A stretch of DNA of 42,142 nt from Vibrio zhanjiangensis (GTDB lineage: Bacteria; Pseudomonadota; Gammaproteobacteria; Enterobacterales; Vibrionaceae). The stretch lies in the NCBI RefSeq assembly GCF_030161235.1, contig NZ_BSPW01000038.1, positions 1-42,142 on the forward strand. Direction: 5' to 3'. Every line of letters begins with the position of its first letter. Within the stretch, counting starts at the first letter, position 1. The translations under genes and the position numbers were made by a program. This document shows positions 24,361-33,520 of this stretch, in pieces. The notes below the pieces were generated by a model that was not told where the DNA came from, did not search any database, and saw only the letters and a list, made by a program, of their open reading frames with translations.

Positions 24361-25953
24361 TCATTCAAGCCCATGTTGTTTGAATGCGTCAGCATAGGCT
24401 TTATCTTCGATCATAATGTGTTGGTTTAACCAGTTTTTTAAAAATTGCATCAGTTCGTCACCGATGTCTTCACCATGCTCGACTCGTTTTTGGAAGTCGA
24501 GCGCGCGCTCAACCAATTGGTTGTGCTTTTTGATATGTTCGTTGGTCTGCTGATAGCCAATTTGACCGAATAAAATCTCCTCATATTTAAAGTGATTGGC
24601 TGTATAATCAATCAGGCCTTGTACGACACGCTTAATTGCAGCAAGGCCATAACCGTGCTTCAGTAGGTGATGAAGTTCATTGACTAAATGCAGCAAAGTC
24701 TGATGCTGGCGGTTAATTTCATTGAGTCCGATATCTAATTGATCATTCCAAACCATCAATTTATCCCGTTGACTATCTTCATGATCGATTTGATTTTGAT
24801 CAGTGCCAAATCTATGCAGTAGCGAATTGATTTCACCAGATAAGTTGCGCACCATAAAACTCACTCTGAGAGTTTCTCTGGTTGATTTGACGTTTTTGTC
24901 GGCTTCTGAAGCAACTTGCTGAAGACAGTCATTCAAATCTTGTGTTTGTCTAAGCTGGGATTCAGAAGAGCTCGTGATTTTCTGACCATATGTGTACACT
25001 TCATCGATCTGCCGATTTAATTCTTTAAATGTGTTTTCTGCTGTCGTCGCAAGTTCTAGCGATTTATCCATACTGGATTTGTTTTGTTTCATTGTTTCCA
25101 AAACATCGTCAGTTTTAAGCTGTAAGTTGCTAATTTTATTTCTGATTTCCTCTGTCGCTTCTTGTGTGCGCATCGCCAATTTTCTGACTTCATCGGCGAC
25201 GACGGCAAAGCCTCGTCCTTGTTCACCTGCCCGAGCACTTTCAATGGCCGCATTGAGCGCGAGGAGATTGGTTTGCTCAGCGATACTGCTTATGGTGTCC
25301 ATGACTTGGCTGATTTGTACGGTTTCTTCCATCAGTGATTGAAAGTGCTCGTTAGAGCTATCGATGTGCTGATGAGCATTGTCTAGGGCATTCTCTAAGG
25401 CAACCATATCTCTAGTGCCTTGCTCTGATTTACTTTTTGCTTCTCTAGCTAACAAAGCGGTGGATTCACAGTATTCTGAGACTTGCTGAGCAATATCAAA
25501 CAGTTGAGTGATATTTGATTGGGCTTTATCAACATCTTGTTTTTGTTCAATTGCCCCATTTTGTGAAAGTTCGGAATCTTTTTGAACAGTTTGTGCCACT
25601 TCTAATAGTTTTGAGGTCGACTTTCTTAGCGCGTGGATGGTCCGTGAAATATCTTCACCTATTCGATTGACTGTATGGAAGAGAGAAGGGCCTTTAGATT
25701 GAGCCATGGATATTCTAATGGTCAAATCTCCCTCAGAGAGTTGGAGAGCGGCTTGTTTAACTTGGTTGAGTACTTGGGTGAAAGTGCCAATGATGATAAG
25801 TATCAGGCAATGGTATATTGCTAATAGTATTAGGCCAACCCAGGCATTTGCTTTAATCAGGAATATGGCTCCAGGTGCTACACAAATTGTGAGCAAAGTG
25901 AACCGTTGCCACGGTGGTAACTGACTGAGTCTGTCCGTAACATTGCCCAACAT
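24361..25953 (-). CDS. Chemoreceptor with C-terminal bacteriohemerythrin domain
   Basis: A 530-residue MCP. Two closely spaced membrane segments (about 18-33 and 38-57) leave almost no periplasmic loop, so sensing is cytoplasmic. A HAMP-like segment (about 57-110) and an MCP signalling domain follow, with [20 protein letters not shown] and [15 protein letters not shown]. Residues 401-530 form a hemerythrin domain with all seven di-iron ligands at standard spacing: His417, His454, Glu458, His473, His477, His512, Asp517. Hemerythrins bind O2 (or NO) at the di-iron site, and the Desulfovibrio receptor DcrH has the same architecture. This predicts an oxygen or redox taxis receptor. It is divergent from soxR. 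Confidence 0.95.
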   Translation of the reverse strand: MLGNVTDRLSQLPPWQRFTLLTICVAPGAIFLIKANAWVGLILLAIYHCLILIIIGTFTQVLNQVKQAALQLSEGDLTIRISMAQSKGPSLFHTVNRIGEDISRTIHALRKSTSKLLEVAQTVQKDSELSQNGAIEQKQDVDKAQSNITQLFDIAQQVSEYCESTALLAREAKSKSEQGTRDMVALENALDNAHQHIDSSNEHFQSLMEETVQISQVMDTISSIAEQTNLLALNAAIESARAGEQGRGFAVVADEVRKLAMRTQEATEEIRNKISNLQLKTDDVLETMKQNKSSMDKSLELATTAENTFKELNRQIDEVYTYGQKITSSSESQLRQTQDLNDCLQQVASEADKNVKSTRETLRVSFMVRNLSGEINSLLHRFGTDQNQIDHEDSQRDKLMVWNDQLDIGLNEINRQHQTLLHLVNELHHLLKHGYGLAAIKRVVQGLIDYTANHFKYEEILFGQIGYQQTNEHIKKHNQLVERALDFQKRVEHGEDIGDELMQFLKNWLNQHIMIEDKAYADAFKQHGLE

Positions 25954-26197
25954 CTTTACACTCCTAGTTCAAACTTTTGTCGTCTACTTTTAAATCTAGG
26001 CTAAAGTTGCCAGTTCCCCCTATTTGCAAGCGTGATTTTTCAGACATTGGCTTTATTTGTAAACAAGGTCCTTGGTTTTCTTAGTTTTTGTATTGGAGAA
26101 AATTAAGTTCGTCACTATGTTAATATCTCAGACTAGCGTAGGATTTTTTTATGATGTTGAACTTTTTAATAGGGTTGATGACAGCGGATGAAACAGT

Positions 26198-26671
26198 ATG
26201 GAAATGACGGTTGGTGAAGTAGCGAAACGAGCAGGTGTGAAAGTGTCGACCTTGCATTTTTATGAGCAAAAAGGATTGATTTCAAGTTGGCGAAATCAAG
26301 GCAACCAGCGCCGGTATCACCGTGATGTATTGCGCAGACTTGCTGTGATTAAAGCCGCTCAAGAAGTTGGGTTGACTCTGGAAGAGATAAATCAGTCGCT
26401 ATCTTATTTGCCAAAACATCACGCGCCCTCTCGAGAGCAATGGGATAAAATGGCTTCGAGTTGGTATGATTTACTTACGCATCGTATTCGTCAGCTAGAA
26501 GCGCTGCAAAAGGATTTGGGAAGCTGTATTGGCTGTGGCTGTTTGTCGATGAAATCGTGCGCCATATACAATCCCCAAGACATCAGAGCAGAGGTTTTTG
26601 AAGGAAAAACCATGCTAACTCATCCAGAGGAGTGGTCTGGGAGCATAGGCATAACAAACGATAAGCGTTAA
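26198..26671 (+). CDS. soxR: Redox-sensing transcriptional activator SoxR
   Basis: A 157-residue MerR-family regulator. The N-terminal helix-turn-helix VGEVAKRAGVKVSTLHFYEQKGLI matches SoxR, and the [2Fe-2S] cluster motif CIGCGCLSMKSC (Cys110, 113, 115, 121; C-x2-C-x-C-x5-C) is complete and equivalent to E. coli Cys119/122/124/130. Oxidation of the cluster by redox-cycling compounds switches on promoters with an overlong 19-20 bp spacer. No soxS is adjacent, and outside enterobacteria SoxR usually controls target genes directly. A good SoxR box occurs in this window at 36429-36446. A short inverted repeat (CAAGG-T-CCTTG, 26065-26075) lies upstream but does not fit the SoxR consensus spacing. 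Confidence 0.95.
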   Translation: MEMTVGEVAKRAGVKVSTLHFYEQKGLISSWRNQGNQRRYHRDVLRRLAVIKAAQEVGLTLEEINQSLSYLPKHHAPSREQWDKMASSWYDLLTHRIRQLEALQKDLGSCIGCGCLSMKSCAIYNPQDIRAEVFEGKTMLTHPEEWSGSIGITNDKR

Positions 26672-26840
26672 CTTTTAGGTTAAAGATCTAATTTTTAGTA
26701 ATTTTATGGTTTGTTGGAATTCTACACAGGCTATTTATGTGTTGGTACGGATCGTTAGATTTCTCACTATTTGCCGACTTATTCAGTAATTTTATGATCA
26801 CCACTTAAGATATATTTGTGAAGTAGATATTGTTTTGATT

Positions 26841-26888
26841 TCTCCTCCCCCTTTTCTACGCCCTACTCGTTCTTAGTATGGGAGGAAG
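26841..26888. promoter_or_regulatory. MalT boxes upstream of pulA
   Basis: On the minus strand GGGGAGGAGA (26841-26850, preceded by another G) matches the MalT box GGGGA(T/G)GAGG at 9 of 10. On the plus strand TGGGAGGAAG (26879-26888) matches 8 of 10. They lie 100-145 bases before the pulA ATG, in the 315-bp soxR-pulA gap that otherwise holds no gene, and resemble the set before lamB. Confidence 0.65.
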
Positions 26889-26986
26889 GAATTTACGTAC
26901 TGATGAAGATAACGTGAGCTTGAAGATAACGAATTTGGTCAACACGGTTATTAACTCAATAACACAAATAATCAGTGGGAACATGA

Positions 26987-29900
26987 ATGAAATTCAAGCG
27001 AACAAAGCTGTGCTTAGTGACAGTGACGATTGGTTTACTAGCGGGTTGTGATGACTCCCCAGAGGGGCAGGCACTCGAAACGTATTTTGGCGAGAGTTCA
27101 ACCTTTGGTCCATCGAATACTGGTGGCTCACTCGAGCCAGATACCGTCTACGAACACGCCACAATCTACTACAAACGCGATGATAACGATTATGACCGCT
27201 GGGGGCTGCATCTATGGAATAGCGTGTCGTGTGATTCGGTCTCTGGCGATACGCTAGCTGATATTAGCTGGACTCATCCATTATTGTGGAAAGGGATTGA
27301 TCCAAACCATGGAGCTCAGTTTGTGGTACCGCTGAAATCAGGGTTTGGTCCATGTATGAACTTTATCCTTCACAAAGGAAATGAAAAGGCACTGGGTAAT
27401 GAGGATCTAAATGTTGAGTTTGATAAAGGTAATATTGTGTATACCCAACATGGAAGTGCCATTCTCAATTATTCCTCAGACGCTCCACAGAGAGTAAAGA
27501 TTGACGGTGCCGCTGCACATTGGCTTGATCTCAACTCGATTGCTTGGTTTGATAACCGCAATGCTGCTCGTTATCAAATTTGGAGCCGCGAAGAGGGGCA
27601 GGGAAATATTGGTCAGCCGCAAGAGTTTGCAAAATATGATCTTGAACCAGCGGATGTTATAGATAACACTAAATTTCCTCATCTTAATGGCCGTATGGGT
27701 TTTGAACTTAATATTGCCCCCCAAAGCGCCAAGGCTTTACTTAAAACACAACTCATCGCTGTTGCTCTGGATAGGCAAGACCAAGTTCTGGCTGCCACGC
27801 GATTGCAAATCCCAGGTGTTATCGACGACTTGTATACAACAGGATCAAATGATGCTGACGAGGCCAAGTTGGGTAGTTGGATTCAAGGTGATCGTGCCCT
27901 TTTTGCCCTTTGGGCTCCGACGGCTAAGAAAGTCGAGCTGCAGTTATTTGATCAAGATAAAGCACCACTGCTTCACTCTTCCTATGATATGACACTGGAT
28001 ACCTCTAGCGGAATCTGGCGCTTTCAAGGAGAAGCATCGCTAAAAAATGTGTTTTATCGGTATCGTGTGAACGCATTTCATCCCCATACCGATCGCGTTG
28101 AATGGATGACAGTGACAGATCCATACTCATTGTCATTAAGTACTTCTAGCTTATATTCACAACTCGTTGACCTAAACGACCATGAAACTAAGCCTGCTGG
28201 TTGGGATAATCAGGATATTCCTGAGCTTGCCTATCCAGAAGATAATATTATCTACGAGCTTCATGTGCGTGATTTTAGTGCGAGTGACAAGCAAGGTAAT
28301 CAAGCTAACAATGGCAAATACCTCGCCTTTTTGGAGAATGAAAGAGACAGCGTTAAGCAACTAGCGTCACTAAGACAAGCGGGGCTGACGACCATTCATC
28401 TTTTGCCCACTTATGACCTTGCCTCTATACCAGAAGAGGATGAAAAAACAGTCAATATTACAGATACAGTAGGAAAACTTTGTAGTATTAGACCTCAATC
28501 CAATTTATGCCTTAATGGTACACCTCGTCATGTATCCATTGCCTCATTGCTCAAGCAAACTGAGCCAAGCAGTGGGCAAGCGCAGGAGTTATTCGCTGAG
28601 ATTCGCTCTCTTGATGGCTTTAACTGGGGCTATGATCCACTGCATTATAATGTTCCAGAAGGTAGTTATGCTGTGGATAGTGATGGCGTTGCGCGTATTC
28701 GAGAATATCGTCAAATGATACAAAAGCTTCATCAAATGGGGTTTAGGGTCGTTCAGGATGTAGTGTACAACCATACTTATGCCTCAGGACTGTCTGATGA
28801 TTCTGTTCTCGATAAAGTGGTTCCCGGTTACTACCACCGTCTTAATCCCATAACAGGGGCCGTTGAAAACTCGACATGCTGTGATAACACGGCTTCAGAA
28901 CATCGTATGTTTGAGAAGTTAGTGACAGATAGCATTGTCATGTGGGCCCAAGATTACAAAATAGATGGTTTTCGGTTTGACTTGATGGGCCACTTGATGA
29001 AATCAACTATGCTTCATGTTTATGAGCAAACTAAGCAGGTCGATCATGATACTTGGTTTTATGGTGAAGGCTGGAATTTTGGTGAAGTCGCTAATGGTCA
29101 ACGTGGCCAAAATGCGACTCAATGGCCTATGGCTGGGACTGGGATAGGAACGTATAACGATCGACTGCGTGATGCTGTTCGCGGTGGTGGACCATTTGAT
29201 AGCGGTGATGCACTACTTGAACATCCCGGCTTTGCCAATGCGGGTAGTCGATTTAGTGATGCACTCAAATCGAAGATGGATTTGATTCGCTATGGCATGG
29301 CGGGCAACTTGCAAAACTACCCACTAGAAACATACAGCGGAGCAACTGTCTATGGTCGAGATTATCAATACGGAGGGCAGGGAGCGGCTTATACGTTCGA
29401 TCCTCAGGAATCGATAAACTATGTTTCAAAACACGACAACCAGACTCTTTGGGATTTTAATCAATATAAAACGGACAGTTGGGTGAGTCCAGCCGATCGC
29501 GCCCGTATGCAAATAATTGGCCTTTCAACGGTCATGTTAGGACAAGGAGTCCCTTTCTTGCACATGGGGTCTGAGCTTCTGCGCTCAAAATCCATGGATC
29601 GAGACAGTTACGATAGTGGTGATTGGTATAACCAAGTTGATTTTAGTAAGCAAACCAATAACTGGAATATAGGTTTGCCTCGCGCAGACAAAGATCTTGC
29701 CAATTGGAATGCTATTCGTTCCGTTATTGCAAACCCTAATACAGTGGTGACGCCAGAAAATATTATTTGGACTGATGAAGTATTTAAAGAATTACTTAAG
29801 ATTCGCGCTACCTCGCCTTTGCTGCGTTTGGTCAGTGAAGAACATATCCTAAAGCGTGTTCGGTTTCACAATACGGGGCCAAATACATTACCGGGTATGA

Positions 29901-31990
29901 TCGTGATGTCAATTGACGATGGTATTCATGCTGGCCCTGATATAGACAATAAAGTCGATGCTTTGGTGGTTGCGATTAACGCCAATGTGTCGGAGCAAAC
30001 TTTTCTTATTCAGCAAGCAAAGTATTTTGAGCTGCATCCAGTGCTTGTCAATTCCTACGATGCCACGGTGAAACAGGCTACGTTTGAAGATGGTGCTTTC
30101 ACTGTGCCTCCTTTAACCGCAGCGGTATTTGTTCAGGCACAGATGGGAGAGCAGGGACTGGGCTTAAATGTAATCAGCAAACCGAAAGACATAGCGCCAT
30201 TTGGCTCAACAAAATTGTATCTAAGAGGTTCAATGAATGATTGGGCGGTGAGCGATGAAATGCACTATCAAGGTGAAGGCATATATCGCTTTGATGCTTA
30301 TCTCACTCCTGGTGTGTATGAGTTTAAATTTGCCTCATTGGACTGGAGTGAAGTTAATATTGGGTTTGATGCACTGACCACTTTTAATGACTCGATTGCC
30401 TTTGAAAAAGGCGAAAACGGCAATATTAAAGTCATAATCAGCAATCAGGGTTTGCATCATTTTTCACTCAATGCTTCTGAGCCGAATCTTCTTTTGGCGT
30501 CAGTGGTGGATACAAATCGTGACTATGCCTGCTACCAAGATGATGATGAGGCATGTAACCTGCGAATCTATCAGGTGATGGTCGAGGCGTTTGTTGATGG
30601 TGATCCTGCACGCAACTATGGTGTGGGTTATGGTAACTCACATCATAACGGCGACATACAGGGTGTGATAAACAGCTTAGATTACATTGCAAGCCTCAAT
30701 GTCAATGCATTGTGGCTAACACCAGTGTTTGATTCGTGTGCTGGGCAAGCGGGTGATGAACGCTTGGATGCGACAGGCTACTTTGCTTGTGATTACTTTA
30801 ATGTGGAGCCTAAGTTTGGTAGCAATGACAAATTAAGAGAGCTGGTAGATAAAGCTCACGCAAGAGGGTTATATGTATTTTTGGATGGTGTGTTTGGTCA
30901 TGCCAATCTAGTGGGTGTAAAACCATCTCCAACAGGCAAATTACCACATCTAAAAACCGAGCAAGGCTATCCAGGAACCTACGTTATTTATCCTGATGTA
31001 GCGAGTGAGGCGTTTTTTACCGAAGTGGCCACATACTGGATAAAAGAGTATGGCATTGACGGTTGGAGGCTAGATCAATCCTATCAGGTTCCACTAGATA
31101 CGTGGCATCGTATCCGTAGTGCAGTGGAGCAAGCCTCTGAGGAAAATAGACAAGCTGGGAAAGAATGGGGGATCTTAGGTTATATGGTCGGTGAAGTGTG
31201 GCAAGGTGCCGATGAGATTACGGCCACTGCTTATGGTAGCGATGTAAAACCGGGACTTTCTTCTGCGTTTAACTTTCCCTTGCGCTACGGAATAGTTCAA
31301 GCTTTAGCGGTTGAAGAATCGGGCGCAAGCAGTAGTGCTCGAGCACTCGATGCCGCCTGGAACAGTCGCTCCAAATCCCCTTATCATGCCATGCCTAATC
31401 TTATGTTAGGAAATCATGATTTGGTTCGTTTTGGTGATCTGATTCAACGCGGAGGACTTGGTGATGCCGTTAAAAGGCATAAAGCGGCTTTAAGTTTTCT
31501 TGCGGCCTACTCTGGTCCCATAACCGTCTACTATGGTGAAGAAATTGGCGATGAAGTGGCGGGTTTTGCTGAAAAAATCACATCTGATTGTGCCTTGCAA
31601 GGTTTATGTGATGATCACGTTGCACGCTCAAGTGCCAAAATAGACAATGTGGCAGATGCAGTACTTTCAGCTGACCAGCAAGACATAAAACAGTATTTTA
31701 CCAAGTTAATGTCTCTGCGTAGCCACTACCCTGCGCTTTATGCCGGACAGCGGCGCAATCTCTGGTTAGACGACCATTTATATGCGGATCTCAAAACCTA
31801 TGGAAACCAGAGAATTTTGTATGTGCTTAACACATCAAATTCTGACCGAACTTTCACCATTGACATGAGTAGCTTGAGCAACTCCCATGGTTTTCGCGAT
31901 CTTTTAACCAGTGAGATAGTAAATCTGACCACGGATTCTATGCAATTGAGAGTGCCAGCGATAAGTGGACGCTTTTTGCTTGTCGAGTAG
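26987..31990 (+). CDS. pulA: Surface-type lipoprotein pullulanase with a second GH13 alpha-amylase domain
   Basis: A 1667-residue lipoprotein. The signal ends in LLAGC with lipidated Cys21 and Asp at +2, as in Klebsiella PulA, where Asp+2 keeps the lipoprotein in the inner membrane until type II secretion carries it to the surface. Order: strand-rich N-terminal domains (CBM41-like ATIYYKRDDNDYDRWGLHLW and an Ig-like part), CBM48-like domain (about 300-400), pullulanase barrel with Asp665 (GFRFDLMG), Glu694 (YGEGWNFG), Asp817 (KHDNQT), then a beta domain. Next comes a starch-binding-like module (about 1075-1175, LYLRGSMNDW) and a second complete GH13 barrel with Asp1363 (GWRLDQS), Glu1403 (VGEVWQ), Asp1478 (GNHDLV). 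It should cut alpha-1,6 and probably alpha-1,4 bonds of starch or glycogen. Confidence 0.93.
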   Translation: MKFKRTKLCLVTVTIGLLAGCDDSPEGQALETYFGESSTFGPSNTGGSLEPDTVYEHATIYYKRDDNDYDRWGLHLWNSVSCDSVSGDTLADISWTHPLLWKGIDPNHGAQFVVPLKSGFGPCMNFILHKGNEKALGNEDLNVEFDKGNIVYTQHGSAILNYSSDAPQRVKIDGAAAHWLDLNSIAWFDNRNAARYQIWSREEGQGNIGQPQEFAKYDLEPADVIDNTKFPHLNGRMGFELNIAPQSAKALLKTQLIAVALDRQDQVLAATRLQIPGVIDDLYTTGSNDADEAKLGSWIQGDRALFALWAPTAKKVELQLFDQDKAPLLHSSYDMTLDTSSGIWRFQGEASLKNVFYRYRVNAFHPHTDRVEWMTVTDPYSLSLSTSSLYSQLVDLNDHETKPAGWDNQDIPELAYPEDNIIYELHVRDFSASDKQGNQANNGKYLAFLENERDSVKQLASLRQAGLTTIHLLPTYDLASIPEEDEKTVNITDTVGKLCSIRPQSNLCLNGTPRHVSIASLLKQTEPSSGQAQELFAEIRSLDGFNWGYDPLHYNVPEGSYAVDSDGVARIREYRQMIQKLHQMGFRVVQDVVYNHTYASGLSDDSVLDKVVPGYYHRLNPITGAVENSTCCDNTASEHRMFEKLVTDSIVMWAQDYKIDGFRFDLMGHLMKSTMLHVYEQTKQVDHDTWFYGEGWNFGEVANGQRGQNATQWPMAGTGIGTYNDRLRDAVRGGGPFDSGDALLEHPGFANAGSRFSDALKSKMDLIRYGMAGNLQNYPLETYSGATVYGRDYQYGGQGAAYTFDPQESINYVSKHDNQTLWDFNQYKTDSWVSPADRARMQIIGLSTVMLGQGVPFLHMGSELLRSKSMDRDSYDSGDWYNQVDFSKQTNNWNIGLPRADKDLANWNAIRSVIANPNTVVTPENIIWTDEVFKELLKIRATSPLLRLVSEEHILKRVRFHNTGPNTLPGMIVMSIDDGIHAGPDIDNKVDALVVAINANVSEQTFLIQQAKYFELHPVLVNSYDATVKQATFEDGAFTVPPLTAAVFVQAQMGEQGLGLNVISKPKDIAPFGSTKLYLRGSMNDWAVSDEMHYQGEGIYRFDAYLTPGVYEFKFASLDWSEVNIGFDALTTFNDSIAFEKGENGNIKVIISNQGLHHFSLNASEPNLLLASVVDTNRDYACYQDDDEACNLRIYQVMVEAFVDGDPARNYGVGYGNSHHNGDIQGVINSLDYIASLNVNALWLTPVFDSCAGQAGDERLDATGYFACDYFNVEPKFGSNDKLRELVDKAHARGLYVFLDGVFGHANLVGVKPSPTGKLPHLKTEQGYPGTYVIYPDVASEAFFTEVATYWIKEYGIDGWRLDQSYQVPLDTWHRIRSAVEQASEENRQAGKEWGILGYMVGEVWQGADEITATAYGSDVKPGLSSAFNFPLRYGIVQALAVEESGASSSARALDAAWNSRSKSPYHAMPNLMLGNHDLVRFGDLIQRGGLGDAVKRHKAALSFLAAYSGPITVYYGEEIGDEVAGFAEKITSDCALQGLCDDHVARSSAKIDNVADAVLSADQQDIKQYFTKLMSLRSHYPALYAGQRRNLWLDDHLYADLKTYGNQRILYVLNTSNSDRTFTIDMSSLSNSHGFRDLLTSEIVNLTTDSMQLRVPAISGRFLLVE

Positions 31991-31998
31991 TTATGGTC

Positions 31999-32042
31999 GA
32001 GCCAAGTATTCACAACCGTATTTATTGTCAAATACGGGGCTC
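31999..32042. terminator. Nested inverted repeat between pulA and msrA
   Basis: An inner perfect 8-bp stem, CCGTATTT (32016-32023) with AAATACGG (32030-32037), is framed by an outer 5-bp pair GAGCC (31999-32003) with GGCTC (32038-32042). It lies 9 bases after the pulA stop, between convergent genes. No T-run follows on either strand, so it may aid 3'-end formation or mRNA stability rather than act as a classic intrinsic terminator. Confidence 0.4.
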
Positions 32043-32084
32043 ACATCATTGAGTATGAGTAAAATACAAAGAGGTGTGACTGGA

Positions 32085-32558
32085 TTACTGTTTGTATTTG
32101 TGTAGTAACGACGAAGGAATGTGACAATAATCCTCTGGGTAATGGGTAAGGCGATCCTGATGTTCTGGGTCGCTTTTGACATAATTGGACAGTGGCAGGA
32201 CTTCGACGACAATTTTCTTGCTGCTTGGGTGGAGGTCAATAAAGTGTTTCGCTTTATCGAGGTGCGCCTTGCTTTGGCTGTAGACACCTGTACGGTATTT
32301 CTTGCCAACATCTTGCCCTTGCTGATTCAAACTAAAAGGATTAATGATCTCGAAAAATTGGGCCATCAATTGTTCAACACTGGTTGTTTGAGGGTCAAAT
32401 TGAGTTCGTACACATTCCGCGTACCCGTCATATTCACCTTTGGTATCTGTATTGACGCCATTGGCTCGTCCTGCCTCAGTGGAAATAACTCCCGGGAGGT
32501 GCCTGATAAACTCTTGAACTCCCCATAGGCAGCCACCAGCAAAATAGATTTCTTCCAT
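32085..32558 (-). CDS. msrA: Peptide-methionine (S)-S-oxide reductase MsrA
   Basis: A 157-residue MsrA, the short form. The catalytic motif near the N-terminus is GGCLWGVQEF with Cys10; Leu replaces the usual Phe of GCFWG. The sequence then follows the family: GVISTEAGRANG, EYDGYAECVRTQFDP, FFEIINPFSLNQQGQDVGKKYRTGVY (NP-x-QGND-x-G-x-QYRS-like), and ending HYPEDYCHIPSSLL. Only one further Cys occurs near the end, so recycling probably uses that residue or thioredoxin directly. It repairs oxidised methionine in the cytoplasm. It lies 39 bases downstream of the SDR gene on the same strand and is likely co-transcribed with it. Confidence 0.93.
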   Translation of the reverse strand: MEEIYFAGGCLWGVQEFIRHLPGVISTEAGRANGVNTDTKGEYDGYAECVRTQFDPQTTSVEQLMAQFFEIINPFSLNQQGQDVGKKYRTGVYSQSKAHLDKAKHFIDLHPSSKKIVVEVLPLSNYVKSDPEHQDRLTHYPEDYCHIPSSLLHKYKQ

Positions 32559-32597
32559 TGATTTTCCTCAGCAACGGTTAGGTTAAGCCGGCGCATT

Positions 32598-33305
32598 CTA
32601 CCATGGAAGCTCTTGTCCATCGTAAGCAAAAAAGCGTCCACTGCATTCAGGTGTTGCTCGCTCAATAAGAGACAGAATATCGTCTGCCACTTTGTCTGGG
32701 CTAAATAGCTTTTGTGGTGGAACATTGGCTTGAAAAGGACGTGACAAAGCAGTATCCGTTGTTCCTGGGTGTATAGACAATATGCAAGCTTTGGGCATAT
32801 GCCTTGCCCACTCAATACTAATGTTTTTTATCAGCATATTTAGCGCTGCTTTAGATGAACGATAACTGTACCATCCCCCTAATCGGTTGTCCTTTATACT
32901 GCCGACTTTGGCCGATAGGGTAGCAAATTTAGGTTGGTTGCTTACGCGCAAGCTCGAAGCAAAATGTTTGGCCATCATTAGAGTAGGCAGTGCGTTTACG
33001 GCCATATTATGCAAGAAAAAGTCAGTCTGACAAGACGGAAGACTTTTTTCCGGACCATGGTTTGGTGTGTGTAAAACCCCGACCGTGTTGATGAGCAAAT
33101 CGAGAACTGAAAATTGAGAAGCGAGATTTTTTATTGCGGCTTCGGTGGTGATATCGACGTGATGCCAAGTAATATTATCCGAAAGATCCTCTGGTTTTTT
33201 GATGTGATAAGTGGCGTGCAAGTCGATGTCTGTGTACCTGCTCATAAGGTTCTGACACAAAGAGCGTCCTATCCCGCCATTACCACCAAAAATCAGTACT
33301 TTCAT
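32598..33305 (-). CDS. Short-chain dehydrogenase/reductase, CsgA-like
   Basis: A 235-residue soluble oxidoreductase. GGNGGIGRSL at residues 8-17 is the Rossmann dinucleotide loop, LLINTVGVLH replaces the usual NNAG segment, and YSYRSSKAALN gives the Tyr-x-x-x-Lys catalytic pair. HPGTTDTALSRPFQANVP is the C-terminal substrate-loop region typical of the C-factor (CsgA)/carbonyl-reductase-like subgroup. NADP(H) use is likely for this subgroup but not proven by the sequence. The substrate is unknown. It is the first gene of a probable two-gene unit with msrA and is divergent from the binding-protein gene at 33521. Confidence 0.88.
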   Translation of the reverse strand: MKVLIFGGNGGIGRSLCQNLMSRYTDIDLHATYHIKKPEDLSDNITWHHVDITTEAAIKNLASQFSVLDLLINTVGVLHTPNHGPEKSLPSCQTDFFLHNMAVNALPTLMMAKHFASSLRVSNQPKFATLSAKVGSIKDNRLGGWYSYRSSKAALNMLIKNISIEWARHMPKACILSIHPGTTDTALSRPFQANVPPQKLFSPDKVADDILSLIERATPECSGRFFAYDGQELPW

Positions 33306-33520
33306 AGTTTAATTGCTTCGCTGTGTTTAATAAAGAACAACATCAAATCATGGCTCCATACGATTTGTAACTAGATTGTTAGTGTTTTGTGTGATTCGAT
33401 TCACGCAAACAATAAAGACATGCGCTGAAATCTGTAAAAGCTTCTCTTATCACTAAAGATCACAAATCCATACGCTAAGTTTATATGAAATGTTGGTCTT
33501 AACTATTGGAGAGCAATTTT

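Noticed and set aside
24198..24395. Minus-strand 65-codon frame overlapping the chemoreceptor end
   Set aside because: Composition is unlike a protein with a fold, and it overlaps the stop region of the hemerythrin chemoreceptor. A TCGCCAC/GTGGCGA hairpin at 24284-24302 lacks T-runs and was not called a terminator.
26063..26077. CAAGG-T-CCTTG inverted repeat upstream of soxR as a SoxR autoregulatory box
   Set aside because: The arms are separated by the wrong distance for the CCTCAAG-N4-CTTGAGG consensus, and no overlong-spacer promoter surrounds it.
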